From Aquimarina latercula DSM 2041 (GTDB taxonomy: Bacteria; Bacteroidota; Bacteroidia; Flavobacteriales; Flavobacteriaceae), in assembly GCF_000430645.1 (NCBI RefSeq), contig NZ_AUMK01000019.1, positions 1-64,000 of the forward strand: a stretch of 64,000 nt of DNA, in the 5' to 3' direction. Every line of letters begins with the position of its first letter. Position 1 is the first letter of the stretch. Below, piece after piece: positions 1 to 7,791 of the stretch. A program made the translations under genes and the position numbers. Under the pieces are notes generated by a model, which saw nothing but the letters and a program-made list of their open reading frames with translations, was not told the DNA's origin and ran no database searches.

Positions 1-2
1 TT

Positions 3-839
3 TTAAATGAAATCCCCGACGAATCAAGACACGTGGCAGCAACCCGTGGCGAAAACGAAGTAATACATCTGGTGGATGTAGGCGCGGACCCGGAAGTGAT
101 CATCAATAATACCACTTATCCGATTGGCTTTTCAGAGCAGGAAGATAAGGACATCGCAATTACCCTGGATAATTACACTACCAAGGCAACCCGTGTGACG
201 GATCAGGAGATACAATACATTGCCTATGATAAAATTAGGCTGGTACAGGAAAAGCATGCGCTTAGGATCATGGAAACCAAACATCATAAGGCAGTACATG
301 CCTTGGGTGCCAGTCAACAAACAACCAACACACCTATACTCGTAACCACTGGTGAGGATGATGGTACGGGTAGAAGACGTTGTACGAATAAGGACATTAT
401 CAACCATGCAGCTCAGTATAACGGGTTAAAAATTCCTTTCGCGGGGCGTAATCTGGTACTAAATGCGCAGCATTATGCAGACTTGTTGTACGAATGTGAA
501 CTATTAAAAAAATCAGACGGGCATCTTTCCTATAGTGAGACTGGGATGTTAAAAGAACGTTTACACGGCTTTAAAACCTGGTTGTACTTGGATATGCCAT
601 ACTACAACCTAAGCAGCCTACAAAAAAAGCCGTTCGGTTCCGTGGTAGAAGCTGGGGATATGATGGGGACGGTGTCTTTTTATGCGCGTGATATGTTCCG
701 TGCTTCGGGAATGACTAAGAACTATGCGGATGAGCCGACCACTCAGAACCACGCCTGGTTGTACAATGCAAAACACAATTATGTGGTATTACCAAGAAAA
801 GAGCGCGCACACGGAGCGGTGATCTCCGCAGACGTATAA
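3..839 (+). CDS. Phage major capsid protein, 5'-truncated by window edge
   Basis: The reading frame is open back to base 3, so the protein continues beyond the left edge. A GTG at 33 is in frame but is not a convincing start, because codons before it (reading LNEIPDESRHV) look like normal coding sequence. The visible part has the pattern of Bacteroidetes-phage major capsid proteins: an NNTTYPI segment, a stretch of charged helix ending in HALGA, then a PILVTTGEDDG segment and an FAGRNLVLNAQHYADLL segment. The family builds the icosahedral shell. It is followed by a small unknown gene and then tail sheath and tube, the usual head-to-tail order of late genes. The assignment rests on overall pattern and context; no catalytic motif exists to confirm it. 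Confidence 0.7.
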   Translation, partial: LNEIPDESRHVAATRGENEVIHLVDVGADPEVIINNTTYPIGFSEQEDKDIAITLDNYTTKATRVTDQEIQYIAYDKIRLVQEKHALRIMETKHHKAVHALGASQQTTNTPILVTTGEDDGTGRRRCTNKDIINHAAQYNGLKIPFAGRNLVLNAQHYADLLYECELLKKSDGHLSYSETGMLKERLHGFKTWLYLDMPYYNLSSLQKKPFGSVVEAGDMMGTVSFYARDMFRASGMTKNYADEPTTQNHAWLYNAKHNYVVLPRKERAHGAVISADV

Positions 840-864
840 GTATCATCTTTAAAAATTAACACCT

Positions 865-1278
865 ATGAAAGATAACAAAGTGAAACTAACAAAGGATTTA
901 AAGGAACGTGCTAGAAAGGTATTCAAACAGCTAAAAGAACCTAAAATTTGGGTGAATGTCAACGGGGCGTTTTTTACCTCTGAAAACTTGGCGATGCTCA
1001 GTGTAAAAAATGACCGCACGAGCATTTTAGCATTGACCCCTGAATTTGTCTTTGAGCCTCCAAAACCTAGCGACAAAAAACTGGTCATTACCACCACCGA
1101 TAATAAGAAAATTGTTTTCTCAGAACTTGTGGAAGGTGACGCTCCCAAGGAAGGTGATAACGCCAAGATTGGAAATAAAAACGCGCAAGGCACTTTTAAA
1201 GTGGACCCACAAACCTCTTTTGTTTTCGATAAAGGAGCGTTAAAAGAAATTATCCACCACGAACCTAAAGACCAATAA
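865..1278 (+). CDS. Phage structural protein of unknown function (137 aa)
   Basis: I do not recognise a domain. The protein is small and rich in Lys and Asp, with a basic N-terminal helix (KDLKERARKVFKQLKE) and then what look like short beta segments. It lies 25 bases after the capsid gene and 3 bases before the sheath gene on the same strand, so it is co-transcribed with them. In contractile phages this position often holds head-completion or connector proteins, but nothing in the sequence itself shows that role here. Confidence 0.6.
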   Translation: MKDNKVKLTKDLKERARKVFKQLKEPKIWVNVNGAFFTSENLAMLSVKNDRTSILALTPEFVFEPPKPSDKKLVITTTDNKKIVFSELVEGDAPKEGDNAKIGNKNAQGTFKVDPQTSFVFDKGALKEIIHHEPKDQ

Positions 1279-1281
1279 ATT

Positions 1282-2562
1282 ATGGCAGATTTAGACGGAG
1301 TTAAAATCCGCAAAGGCAAAATCGGCGCGAATACCATCAACAACGGGGATGGTATTTCGGGCTTGATTGTCGCCTGTGTAAAACCCGAGGGACTGGAATT
1401 TGGAGAAGTGGTTACCTTTTTTAATACCATTGATGCGGAAAGCAAAGGGATTACCCAGAGTTTTGACGATGCTAATGGAGTGAATTTGTACCGTCATATA
1501 TCGGAGTTTTTCCGTATGGCGGGGGAAGGTAAAAAACTCTATTGTATGGTAGTAGCTGCTGATACGCCCATGTCACGTATTTGTGAAGATGTAGACGCGC
1601 AGTACGCTAAAAAACTATTAATTGAAGCCGATGGCGAAGTAAAACAAATTGCCGTGGCGATAAATCCCCCTAACCTGGCGATCGATCCTGATGATCCGAA
1701 CCCGCCTATTGGAGTCATACACCTTAACGGCTTGCCGATAGATGTATATAACAGTATTGCGCCTGCTCAGGCATTGGCATTGTGGGCATATGATCACCAT
1801 TTCCCGTGTCAAATCTTTTTAGAAGGCTACCATTTTAAAGGTCCTGCATTATCCGCAGCAGACCTGAGAGCTTTGACGGTAAAGGCGACCAAGGTCTCCC
1901 TTGTGATTGGGCAGGATTGGCAGTACGCTGAGACGCGCGTTGGAAATGCCCAACTATTTGCCGAAGTAGGAACCGCGCTAGGGACCCTATCCGCTGCGAG
2001 TATCAACCAGAACATGGGAGAAAACGAATCCTTTAACCTAACCAATGCCCCCCGTAAGATATGGTTAGTACCTGGGCTTTCTAGTCACCAGAAAAATAAG
2101 GACGTGTTTAACCAGCTGCAAACTCTGGAAGATAAAGGCTTCATTTTCGGGCTTTCCTATACAGGACTGGACGGGGTGAGATGGAACAACGACCATACCT
2201 GTACCGAGATTGTGCGGGATAGTGAGGGGAATGTAAACGAACATACCATCGCTTTTGGTCGTACCCTGGATAAAGCAAAACGTCTACTCAGAACCGCTTT
2301 ACTTCCAAAGGTGAAATCCACCCACCCAGTAGACCCAACCACCGGAAAGCTTCCTGTTGGAGTGATTAAAAACTTTGAGGGAATAGGCAATACCGAATTG
2401 GGAAGAATGGTCGCAGCCAAGGAGATCACCGCAGGGGTGACCATTGTAGATCCGAATAGTGATTTGATTGTAGAAAAAACCTTAAAGGTGGACTTTAGAA
2501 TCGTGCCTTACGGGTCCATTGGTGAAATATTTGGAACGATTAACCTTAAAACTAATATCTAA
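1282..2562 (+). CDS. Contractile tail sheath protein (DUF2586-like)
   Basis: This 426-residue protein has the layout of a tail sheath subunit. A Gly-rich N-terminal segment is followed by a Rossmann-like middle (residues about 100-230, with the DDPNPPIGVIHLNG and ALALWAYDHHFPCQIFLEG segments). The C-terminal domain ends in a beta strand (LIVEKTLKVDFRIVPYGSIGE) of the kind that exchanges between neighbouring sheath subunits. It resembles the DUF2586 group from Bacteroidetes prophages. Its stop codon overlaps the ATG of the next gene (TAATG), so sheath and tube are translationally coupled. A sheath shows the particle is contractile (myovirus-like or a derived tail particle). Confidence 0.72.
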   Translation: MADLDGVKIRKGKIGANTINNGDGISGLIVACVKPEGLEFGEVVTFFNTIDAESKGITQSFDDANGVNLYRHISEFFRMAGEGKKLYCMVVAADTPMSRICEDVDAQYAKKLLIEADGEVKQIAVAINPPNLAIDPDDPNPPIGVIHLNGLPIDVYNSIAPAQALALWAYDHHFPCQIFLEGYHFKGPALSAADLRALTVKATKVSLVIGQDWQYAETRVGNAQLFAEVGTALGTLSAASINQNMGENESFNLTNAPRKIWLVPGLSSHQKNKDVFNQLQTLEDKGFIFGLSYTGLDGVRWNNDHTCTEIVRDSEGNVNEHTIAFGRTLDKAKRLLRTALLPKVKSTHPVDPTTGKLPVGVIKNFEGIGNTELGRMVAAKEITAGVTIVDPNSDLIVEKTLKVDFRIVPYGSIGEIFGTINLKTNI

Positions 2563-2987
2563 TGGCAAACGTAATTAAGAACAACAAAGCCTATGATTCG
2601 GGAGATGTGGATGTGTTTATCGGCACCGAAGCGATTGACGTTGTCGAGATATCCTACGACTCCGAGCAAGAACACCAGTTAAACCATACCCTAAAGAATG
2701 ATGCTAGTTCCTGGAGCAGGGGTAAGAAAACCCACACCGCATCCATAACGCTAATGATGCATGATGCGGTGTTATTGGAGCGTGCAGCGGACGGAGACTT
2801 ACTGAAGGTAAAACCTTTTGATATCAGTATCACCTTTGCCAATGAGTACAACGAAGTGGTAAACGATACCATTACTTGCAAATTTATGAAGCAAGGACGC
2901 GAGGTAACCGGAGATATGGGACTGAACAAACAATACGATTTATTCGTATTGGGTATACAATATAATAATTCAAACACAGCAAGCTAA
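2562..2987 (+). CDS. Phage tail tube protein
   Basis: A 141-residue protein directly after the sheath and overlapping it by one base. It has a compact beta-rich pattern with alternating hydrophobic residues (ASITLMMHDAVLLERAADGDLLKVKPFDI, then ITCKFMKQGREVTGD). This resembles the tube proteins of Mu-like and P2-like phages (DUF3277-type). The tube is the inner hollow cylinder through which DNA passes when the sheath contracts. Its stop overlaps the start of the tail-assembly chaperone (TAATG again). The call rests on size, position and fold-like pattern. Confidence 0.65.
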   Translation: MANVIKNNKAYDSGDVDVFIGTEAIDVVEISYDSEQEHQLNHTLKNDASSWSRGKKTHTASITLMMHDAVLLERAADGDLLKVKPFDISITFANEYNEVVNDTITCKFMKQGREVTGDMGLNKQYDLFVLGIQYNNSNTAS

Positions 2988-3307
2988 TGGCAAAATTAAC
3001 CAAAGAACAGAAAGACGCTTTTATCAAAGAATACGGAAAGCACAACCTAAAAGTTGTGGAATTACCTAAGGATGATTTACACAATGAATATATGGAAGTT
3101 GTGGTGCGTGTACCAAATCGCGCAACAGTATCTCAGTATATGAAATATATTGATGTAAACCCTAAAAAAGCACAGGAGATTATTATCAAGCAGTGTTTAC
3201 TTACTGATAAGGAAGTAGTCATGAATGACGATGCATTGTTTTTAACTGCGGTTTCGTCTATTGCAGAACTCATCCCGATAAGAGAAGGAAGGATAAAAAA
3301 CTTCTAG
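2987..3307 (+). CDS. Tail-assembly chaperone, zero-frame product
   Basis: A 106-residue protein with short helices and the TLLT-like segment CLLTDKEVVMNDDALFLTAV typical of small tail-assembly chaperones that sit between tube and tape-measure genes. It ends only six bases after an A AAA AAC heptamer in the correct phase for -1 slippage (see the 3295-3301 entry). In tailed phages the short form and the frameshifted long form are both needed to load the tape measure and polymerise the tube. Here the downstream tape-measure gene is not found, which is unusual. Confidence 0.65.
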   Translation: MAKLTKEQKDAFIKEYGKHNLKVVELPKDDLHNEYMEVVVRVPNRATVSQYMKYIDVNPKKAQEIIIKQCLLTDKEVVMNDDALFLTAVSSIAELIPIREGRIKNF

Positions 3308-3498
3308 GGCAGGATTGTTCAGGACTGCACCACTCAGACCATAAAGACATCGTATTAAAAATTGATGCCTACATCAGTCATTTTTTACACATACCGCACC
3401 CCGAACACCTGGACGATATCACCTGGGCGCAAAAATGGGCGCAGGTGCGGTTTTTAGCAGATCAGGGAATACTAGGACTAAAGAAAAAAGAATTATGA
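2987..3498 (+). CDS. Tail-assembly chaperone, predicted -1 frameshift product (about 170 aa)
   Basis: If ribosomes slip back one base at 3295-3301, the first 105 codons are fused to a 65-codon -1 frame extension ending at the TGA at 3496-3498. The extension begins LGQDCSGLHHSDHKD and includes ISHFLHIPHPEHLDDITWAQKWAQVRFL, which has normal amino-acid composition for phage protein. It fills a gap that otherwise has no gene. Its stop overlaps the ATG of the next gene in an ATGA, the same tight packing seen across this operon. That supports real coding, although expression of the fusion is inferred. Confidence 0.62.
3295..3301 (+). promoter_or_regulatory. Programmed -1 ribosomal frameshift site (A AAA AAC)
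   Basis: The bases are AAAAAAC, phased as ATA AAA AAC in the upstream frame. This gives the X XXY YYZ arrangement needed for simultaneous slippage. A purine-rich Shine-Dalgarno-like stretch (3281-3293, AGAGAAGGAAGGA) lies immediately upstream and the zero-frame stop TAG is at 3305-3307. Conserved frameshifts in tail-assembly genes are established for many tailed phages. Confidence 0.65.
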
Positions 3499-4085
3499 GA
3501 GTCAATATAGATTTAAGTAAGCGTTACGCATCGGCATTCGGCTTGTTATCGCAGGACAATGCGCCGGGTGGTGCTACTGTACAACGTTCCGGTGGTAACT
3601 ATAACCTGGAATTTTACGACCGTGGACCTGCTGATTTTGAAGATGTGACTTTTACCTATCCCGATAGGACGATAAAATTTGGCGCGATGCCTTTTGATAC
3701 AGAGGTAGCGGGGATACTAGCCCCGCCACCTTTGATCAGTTTTAGCCGACAAAAACAACTCATTGAAACCCCTATTAATGATAGTGACAACATAGTGATT
3801 GAACGTTGGGGAACACGTCCTCATGACATTCGTATCAGGGGATTGTTAATCGATGTAGAAAACAGGCACTATCCTTCTTCAAAAGTGGAACAATTATACC
3901 GCCTTTTTGAATACAACGGGGTCATTGATGTGTCCGGTACGCAGTTCTTTGAAAAAAATATAGCCAGTATCTATTACAAGGATATTGAAGTAAATGGCGT
4001 TCCTGGGTTTCAGGATACCGTACAATTTACAATGCTAGCCAGAAGTATCAGCCCGGTAGGGTTCACCTTAACAAATCCGATATGA
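3495..4085 (+). CDS. Phage tail/baseplate protein (DUF6046-like, 196 aa)
   Basis: The start is taken as the ATG at 3495 (MRVNIDLSKRY) rather than an in-frame codon 60 bases earlier. The earlier start would lie inside the frameshift extension of the previous gene, and 3495 forms an ATGA overlap with its stop. The protein has segments typical of proteins that attach to the tube end or baseplate hub: PPLISFSRQKQLIETPINDSD, then a region about an effect on a local orientation (GTRPHDIRIRGLLID), then YYKDIEVNGVPGFQDTVQFTMLARS. A similar protein precedes the gpD-like hub in other Bacteroidetes prophages. The exact role is unknown. Confidence 0.55.
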   Translation: MRVNIDLSKRYASAFGLLSQDNAPGGATVQRSGGNYNLEFYDRGPADFEDVTFTYPDRTIKFGAMPFDTEVAGILAPPPLISFSRQKQLIETPINDSDNIVIERWGTRPHDIRIRGLLIDVENRHYPSSKVEQLYRLFEYNGVIDVSGTQFFEKNIASIYYKDIEVNGVPGFQDTVQFTMLARSISPVGFTLTNPI

Positions 4086-5068
4086 AACATTTATATAAAA
4101 ATATGGAATGTCGTATTCAGATAGGCTCCGTAGCATTTGACAGAGTCCATAGTGTTGTGATTGATAGCACCATCAAAAAAATTAGTGATACGGCGGTGAT
4201 CACCTTGCCCCGTGCTTTTCCACGTACACAGATCAACGGCAAAAGAACCTCTATCAAAGAGCGCAACATTACCGATTATATAAAAGTTGGTGATCCGGTA
4301 GTCATTCGGTTAGGGTATGATCAAAACCTTCAGGAAGAGTTCCGCGGATATGTAGATAAAATCGGCGCGGATCATCCCTTGCGCATTAGCTGCATGGATG
4401 CCATGTACCTATTAAAAAAGCAAAGCTTTTCAGTGGCTTTTGAAAGTATTAACCTGAAAAGTTTATTGCAATATATCGCCCCGGAATATGAGCATAATAT
4501 TATCGATACGATTGATTTAGGAAAATTCACCATTGACAATAAAACCGCCTTTCAGGTTTTGGAGCAATTACGAAAAGATTATGGCTTGCATTCCTTTTTT
4601 AAAGAAGATGTTTTGCACGTGGCTTTTCCCATTAGTATGACCCCAAAGGTAACACACTCCTTTGTGATGAATAAAAATGTACGGGCGGTCTCCAATAGTT
4701 TGGAATTTGTCAAAAAAGACGATGTAAAGCTTTTACTAAAAGCGATTAGTATTAATGATGACGGGAAACGAATTTTTCAGGAATTCGGAGACAAAGGGGG
4801 CGTACAACGCACCTTACATTTTGCGAACAGAACCAAAGAGGAACTTAAAAAACTGGCGCAAAAGAATTACCAGTCTTTGAGTTTTGACGGATACCAGGGC
4901 ACGCTTCCAGGATGGGGAGAGCCACGAACTAAAAGCGGGGATGCATTACAAGTAACCGACCCTGCATATAGCGAACGAAATGGAACATATTTAATTGAAG
5001 GCGTCACCATAAAATTTAATAGTAGTGACGGCTTTTTACGCGAAAATAAACTAGGTCTTACATTATGA
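4082..5068 (+). CDS. Baseplate hub protein, phage late control gene D-like
   Basis: This 328-residue protein fits the gpD/gp27-type hub family. The N-terminal beta domain (DRVHSVVIDSTIKKISDTAVITLPRA) is followed by an oligomerisation part (VGDPVVIRLGYDQNLQEEFRGYVDKI) and a middle domain with FTIDNKTAFQVLEQLRKDYGL, characteristic of gpD-like proteins. The C-terminus carries a DGYQGTLPGWGEP segment. Hub trimers or hexamers join the tube to the central spike. It overlaps the previous gene by four bases and the next gene by four, so it is in one translationally coupled operon. Confidence 0.68.
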   Translation: MKHLYKNMECRIQIGSVAFDRVHSVVIDSTIKKISDTAVITLPRAFPRTQINGKRTSIKERNITDYIKVGDPVVIRLGYDQNLQEEFRGYVDKIGADHPLRISCMDAMYLLKKQSFSVAFESINLKSLLQYIAPEYEHNIIDTIDLGKFTIDNKTAFQVLEQLRKDYGLHSFFKEDVLHVAFPISMTPKVTHSFVMNKNVRAVSNSLEFVKKDDVKLLLKAISINDDGKRIFQEFGDKGGVQRTLHFANRTKEELKKLAQKNYQSLSFDGYQGTLPGWGEPRTKSGDALQVTDPAYSERNGTYLIEGVTIKFNSSDGFLRENKLGLTL

Positions 5069-5601
5069 AAACAGCAATAGTTATCGGACATACCACGCTG
5101 GCACAAGGCGCGTATAGTCCTTTTTTAAAGATACGAGAATGGGCATTTAACAAATGTATCGCGGAAGAATTGCAAGATGTAGCGGATATTTACCACTACA
5201 ACCCATACAATCCAAGTTACACCTCCAGAGTACAGCAGCTTTCTAAGAAGATCAACCAAGGGAACTATTCCCTAGTGTTGGAACTTCATTTTAACGCATC
5301 CAAAAAACCACATGCCAATGGTTGTGAAGCCTTGTACTATTTTGAAAATAAAAGTGCGAAGGATTGGGCGAAATATTTTTGTGAGTTGATACACCAGGGA
5401 ACAGGAATCAAAAACAGAGGAGCAAAACCATTGTATAAAAAAAGTCAACGAGGATTTGCAGCCGTGTACTACCCTGAACCTACCACCTTGATTTTAGAGC
5501 CGTTTTTCGGAACTAATAAAAAGGATTGTGAACTTTTCAATGAGGATATGTATATCCTTGCGATTCGTGAACTCATAAAATCGTATAATCATGATCGCTA
5601 A
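5065..5601 (+). CDS. N-acetylmuramoyl-L-alanine amidase (phage endolysin)
   Basis: A 178-residue single-domain enzyme of the zinc amidase_3 type. Likely zinc ligands are the His in VIGHTT near the N-terminus, the His in LVLELHFNAS (about residue 75) and the Glu in ILEPFFG. The family cuts the bond between N-acetylmuramic acid and L-alanine in peptidoglycan. No signal peptide is present, so release to the wall would depend on the holin encoded at 7258-7791. An alternative is a tail-associated lysin, since it lies between hub and spike genes. It is followed by a spanin-like pair, which favours a lysis role. Confidence 0.72.
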   Translation: MKTAIVIGHTTLAQGAYSPFLKIREWAFNKCIAEELQDVADIYHYNPYNPSYTSRVQQLSKKINQGNYSLVLELHFNASKKPHANGCEALYYFENKSAKDWAKYFCELIHQGTGIKNRGAKPLYKKSQRGFAAVYYPEPTTLILEPFFGTNKKDCELFNEDMYILAIRELIKSYNHDR

Positions 5602-5965
5602 AATCAAACTATTTACAGCAGTCATCGCCGTATTGGTACTGGTAATCATCATACAAATGATATCCAGTCAAATCAGAGAGCGAAAACACCAGCGTGTCTT
5701 AGAAGAGCTTCACCAGATGCAAGTCCTGGAGATTGAAAAAGCAACCCAGCAGTATACAAAGCAGATCGATAGCATGCAAAATGTCATTGCGATCAAACAA
5801 GAACATATTAGCGCATTAGAAATTTCATTACAAAACAACTTACATACAGCAACAAAAATTAATACACAATATGAAGTCTATAAAAAACATGCTCAGCATA
5901 TTAATCATGCTGATAGCCTTTACTGGATACTCTCAAAACGATACCAAAACACCAGACACCGTTAA
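5591..5965 (+). CDS. Membrane-anchored coiled-coil protein, i-spanin-like
   Basis: The 124-residue protein has one N-terminal transmembrane helix (LFTAVIAVLVLVIIIQMI, about residues 7-24). A long charged helix rich in Glu, Gln and Lys follows, likely a periplasmic coiled coil. This is the layout of inner-membrane spanins (Rz-like). It overlaps the endolysin by 11 bases and shares its last 95 bases with the next gene in another frame, as Rz and Rz1 genes do. Function is inferred from topology and arrangement, not from sequence identity. Confidence 0.55.
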   Translation: MIAKIKLFTAVIAVLVLVIIIQMISSQIRERKHQRVLEELHQMQVLEIEKATQQYTKQIDSMQNVIAIKQEHISALEISLQNNLHTATKINTQYEVYKKHAQHINHADSLYWILSKRYQNTRHR

Positions 5966-6269
5966 GGTATCTTTTGAAGTTGCCAAAAAAATCAATTTGG
6001 ATTTATTGGACTACGACCGATTGATCAAGGGCAAGGTAGAACAAAACCTGTCCCAATGCTTACGGATCAAACAGGAAAAGGATAGCCTTATTGAATACCT
6101 GCGTTTCAAAGAGTTTTTAGCGGATCAGGAGCGGGCATTGTACCAGGAGCAAACCACGCTTTTAAAAACACAGCTTAAAACCTCGCGAAAAAGAAACGGT
6201 AATGGCTGGATTTGGGCAGTAACAGGAATAGCAGTCGGCATTACCACGGGAGTATTAGTAACCAATTAG
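5871..6269 (+). CDS. Secreted/membrane protein overlapping the i-spanin-like gene
   Basis: The gene starts inside the 3' end of the previous gene in a different frame. The 132-residue product begins with a signal-like segment (MLSILIMLIAFTGYSQ), continues with a helical Glu/Lys/Gln-rich middle, and ends with a second hydrophobic stretch (WIWAVTGIAVGITTGVLV). It lacks the Cys lipobox expected of a classical o-spanin. It may be a spanin partner with a different anchor, or a lysis accessory protein. The role is uncertain. Confidence 0.5.
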   Translation: MKSIKNMLSILIMLIAFTGYSQNDTKTPDTVKVSFEVAKKINLDLLDYDRLIKGKVEQNLSQCLRIKQEKDSLIEYLRFKEFLADQERALYQEQTTLLKTQLKTSRKRNGNGWIWAVTGIAVGITTGVLVTN

Positions 6270-6271
6270 TT

Positions 6272-6751
6272 ATGGGATTTGAAGAAGTCTTTGGGCAACT
6301 GATGAACGTCCACCAAAAACAAAACGAAAAGATGATCCTAACAGCTGGCATTGCCAAAAATGTGGGAGATACTTTTTGCGATGTTACAAGAGAAGGACAA
6401 CCCGATTTGTTAGGAGTGCGCTACCATGCCAGTATGCAAGGTCCTGACAGTTTTTTACGGGTGATGCCCAAAGAAGGAAGCCCCGTATTATGCGGAATTA
6501 TTGAAAACAATATCAGTCAGGCGGTGCTCATTACCTGTAGTGAAGTGGATAGTATACAGTTCATCAAAGAACAAACGGAATTGTTTGTCGATGAGCAAGG
6601 ATTTGAGATAAAAAGACAGGGCGAAAGTCTTAAACAGGTGCTCAATGACTTTATAGACGAAGTAAATAAAATACTAGTGATCAACGGGACCTCTATTAAT
6701 GTAGGAGCAACCACAATAATTAAACAACGGTTAAACAAAATTTTAAAATAG
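6272..6751 (+). CDS. Baseplate spike protein, gpV-like OB fold
   Basis: The start is placed at 6272 (MGFEEVFGQL), three bases after the previous stop. An upstream in-frame codon at 6212 would add 20 residues overlapping the previous gene and with unlikely composition. The 159-residue protein shows the OB-fold pattern of phage spike proteins: AKNVGDTFCDVTREGQPDLLGVRYHAS, then FLRVMPKEGSPVLCGIIENN, then AVLITCSEVDSIQF. In Mu- and P2-like phages such a protein forms the central spike that pierces the cell envelope. No PAAR-type tip is visible. Confidence 0.6.
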   Translation: MGFEEVFGQLMNVHQKQNEKMILTAGIAKNVGDTFCDVTREGQPDLLGVRYHASMQGPDSFLRVMPKEGSPVLCGIIENNISQAVLITCSEVDSIQFIKEQTELFVDEQGFEIKRQGESLKQVLNDFIDEVNKILVINGTSINVGATTIIKQRLNKILK

Positions 6752-6752
6752 T

Positions 6753-6962
6753 ATGGCTATTACCACCCAGCAGCTTTCCGATTTGATAGAGAAAGCTTTC
6801 AATGATGAGAGTGATGTAAGAGTAGATCCAGTACAGGCTAGAAAAAGGCAAGCGCAAAGAATCGCTAATGCTATTGAGCAGTATGTGGTGGGAAGAAATA
6901 CAATGGTAACAGGAACCAGTGCCACGGGTGGAGCTGTCACCGGAACCGGAATAATTCAATAA
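6753..6962 (+). CDS. Small phage protein (69 aa), unknown
   Basis: It begins two bases after the spike gene. The first 50 residues form amphipathic helix (QQLSDLIEKAFNDES, then ARKRQAQRIANAIEQYVV). The last 20 are Gly/Thr-rich (GTSATGGAVTGTGIIQ). I do not recognise a family. Conserved spacing within the baseplate operon argues that it is a real structural or assembly gene. Confidence 0.55.
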   Translation: MAITTQQLSDLIEKAFNDESDVRVDPVQARKRQAQRIANAIEQYVVGRNTMVTGTSATGGAVTGTGIIQ

Positions 6963-6967
6963 CACAG

Positions 6968-7261
6968 ATGGAAAGAAAAGATATTATCCTGAATGAGCAA
7001 AACGATTTAAAAATTGTCAACGGCGATTTTGTGATCGGCGATAGTGACCAGCAAAATGTAAAGGCAATTGTAGGGATGCACAAAGGAGAATTTAAGGAGC
7101 ATCCCTTAGTGGGTTTTGGAGCGGACACCTACCTGAAGCAAACCGCCTTGAATTCCGCACGCTTTTTACGGGACTTAAAAGTACAATTAGCAAACGACGG
7201 GTATAACAACGCCCAAATAAACATAAATGAAAACCTTAAAAACCTCGAAATTGACCTATGA
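6968..7261 (+). CDS. Baseplate wedge protein, gp25/gpW-like
   Basis: A 97-residue protein with the gp25-type pattern: N-terminal DIILNEQNDLKIVNGDFVIGDSDQQNVKAIV, a conserved turn G-E-F-K-E-H-P-L-V-G-F-G, and a C-terminal helix-strand part (LQ- or LANDGYNNAQININ). The gp25/Mu gp46 family seeds the wedge to which sheath and J-like proteins attach. It sits upstream of the J-like gene, as expected, although a holin gene intervenes. Confidence 0.6.
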   Translation: MERKDIILNEQNDLKIVNGDFVIGDSDQQNVKAIVGMHKGEFKEHPLVGFGADTYLKQTALNSARFLRDLKVQLANDGYNNAQININENLKNLEIDL

Positions 7262-7791
7262 AAACACTAAACTACATCCTACAAGGCTTCGGCTTTATCA
7301 ACTATGCCGATTTTAAAACCAGTTCTTTTGGTTTTATGAGTGACAAAATTATTAACCTGGCTGCCATTGGAGCGGTCATTACCTCAATTACTACAGAGAT
7401 ATTCGGAATTACTCCGTTTTTCTCCATCGCTTATGTGGTGCTGATCATTTTTGAATGGCAAACAGGCTTGCGTGCTTCCTTAAAACGCGGTGAAAAACAC
7501 GAGTCCCGAAAACTGGGAAGGATGATTCTTAAAGTAGCCACCTATACGATTCCGGTATATGTGCTGAATACCTTTCAAAAAGAAGTGGTATTTCCTTCCG
7601 TATTGGGCTATGAAATAGACCCGTTTGTATGGTTGTACTGGACGGTATTGTTAGTTATTATTTGGCAATTGTTGGTATCGCTTTTAGAAAACCTGGACGC
7701 CCTAGGATATCGCTACGCAAGCACCTTACTTAAAATCATTAACAAGCAGTTTTACAAACATTTTGATATCCATGAAGATCAACGTAATTGA
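7258..7791 (+). CDS. Phage holin (4-1-like family)
   Basis: The 177-residue protein has several hydrophobic helices (about residues 32-50, 52-67, 95-105 and 124-143: IINLAAIGAVITSITTEIFG, FFSIAYVVLIIFEW, FVWLYWTVLLVIIWQLLVSLL). A charged linker containing RASLKRGEKHESRKLGRM lies between them. This resembles the phage_holin_4_1 group from Bacteroidetes phages. Such holins permeabilise the inner membrane so the amidase can reach peptidoglycan. It overlaps the gene before it by four bases and the one after it by 20. The lysis genes are spread through the baseplate operon rather than grouped. Confidence 0.6.
   Translation: MKTLNYILQGFGFINYADFKTSSFGFMSDKIINLAAIGAVITSITTEIFGITPFFSIAYVVLIIFEWQTGLRASLKRGEKHESRKLGRMILKVATYTIPVYVLNTFQKEVVFPSVLGYEIDPFVWLYWTVLLVIIWQLLVSLLENLDALGYRYASTLLKIINKQFYKHFDIHEDQRN

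Noticed and set aside
132..407. Open frame antisense to the capsid gene
   Set aside because: It overlaps a well-supported + strand gene and its composition looks like a shadow (many Cys, Leu, Ile, no domain).
3435..3494. Earlier start for the DUF6046-like gene
   Set aside because: The extra 20 codons overlap the frameshift extension in another frame, and the ATG at 3495 fits the ATGA overlap.
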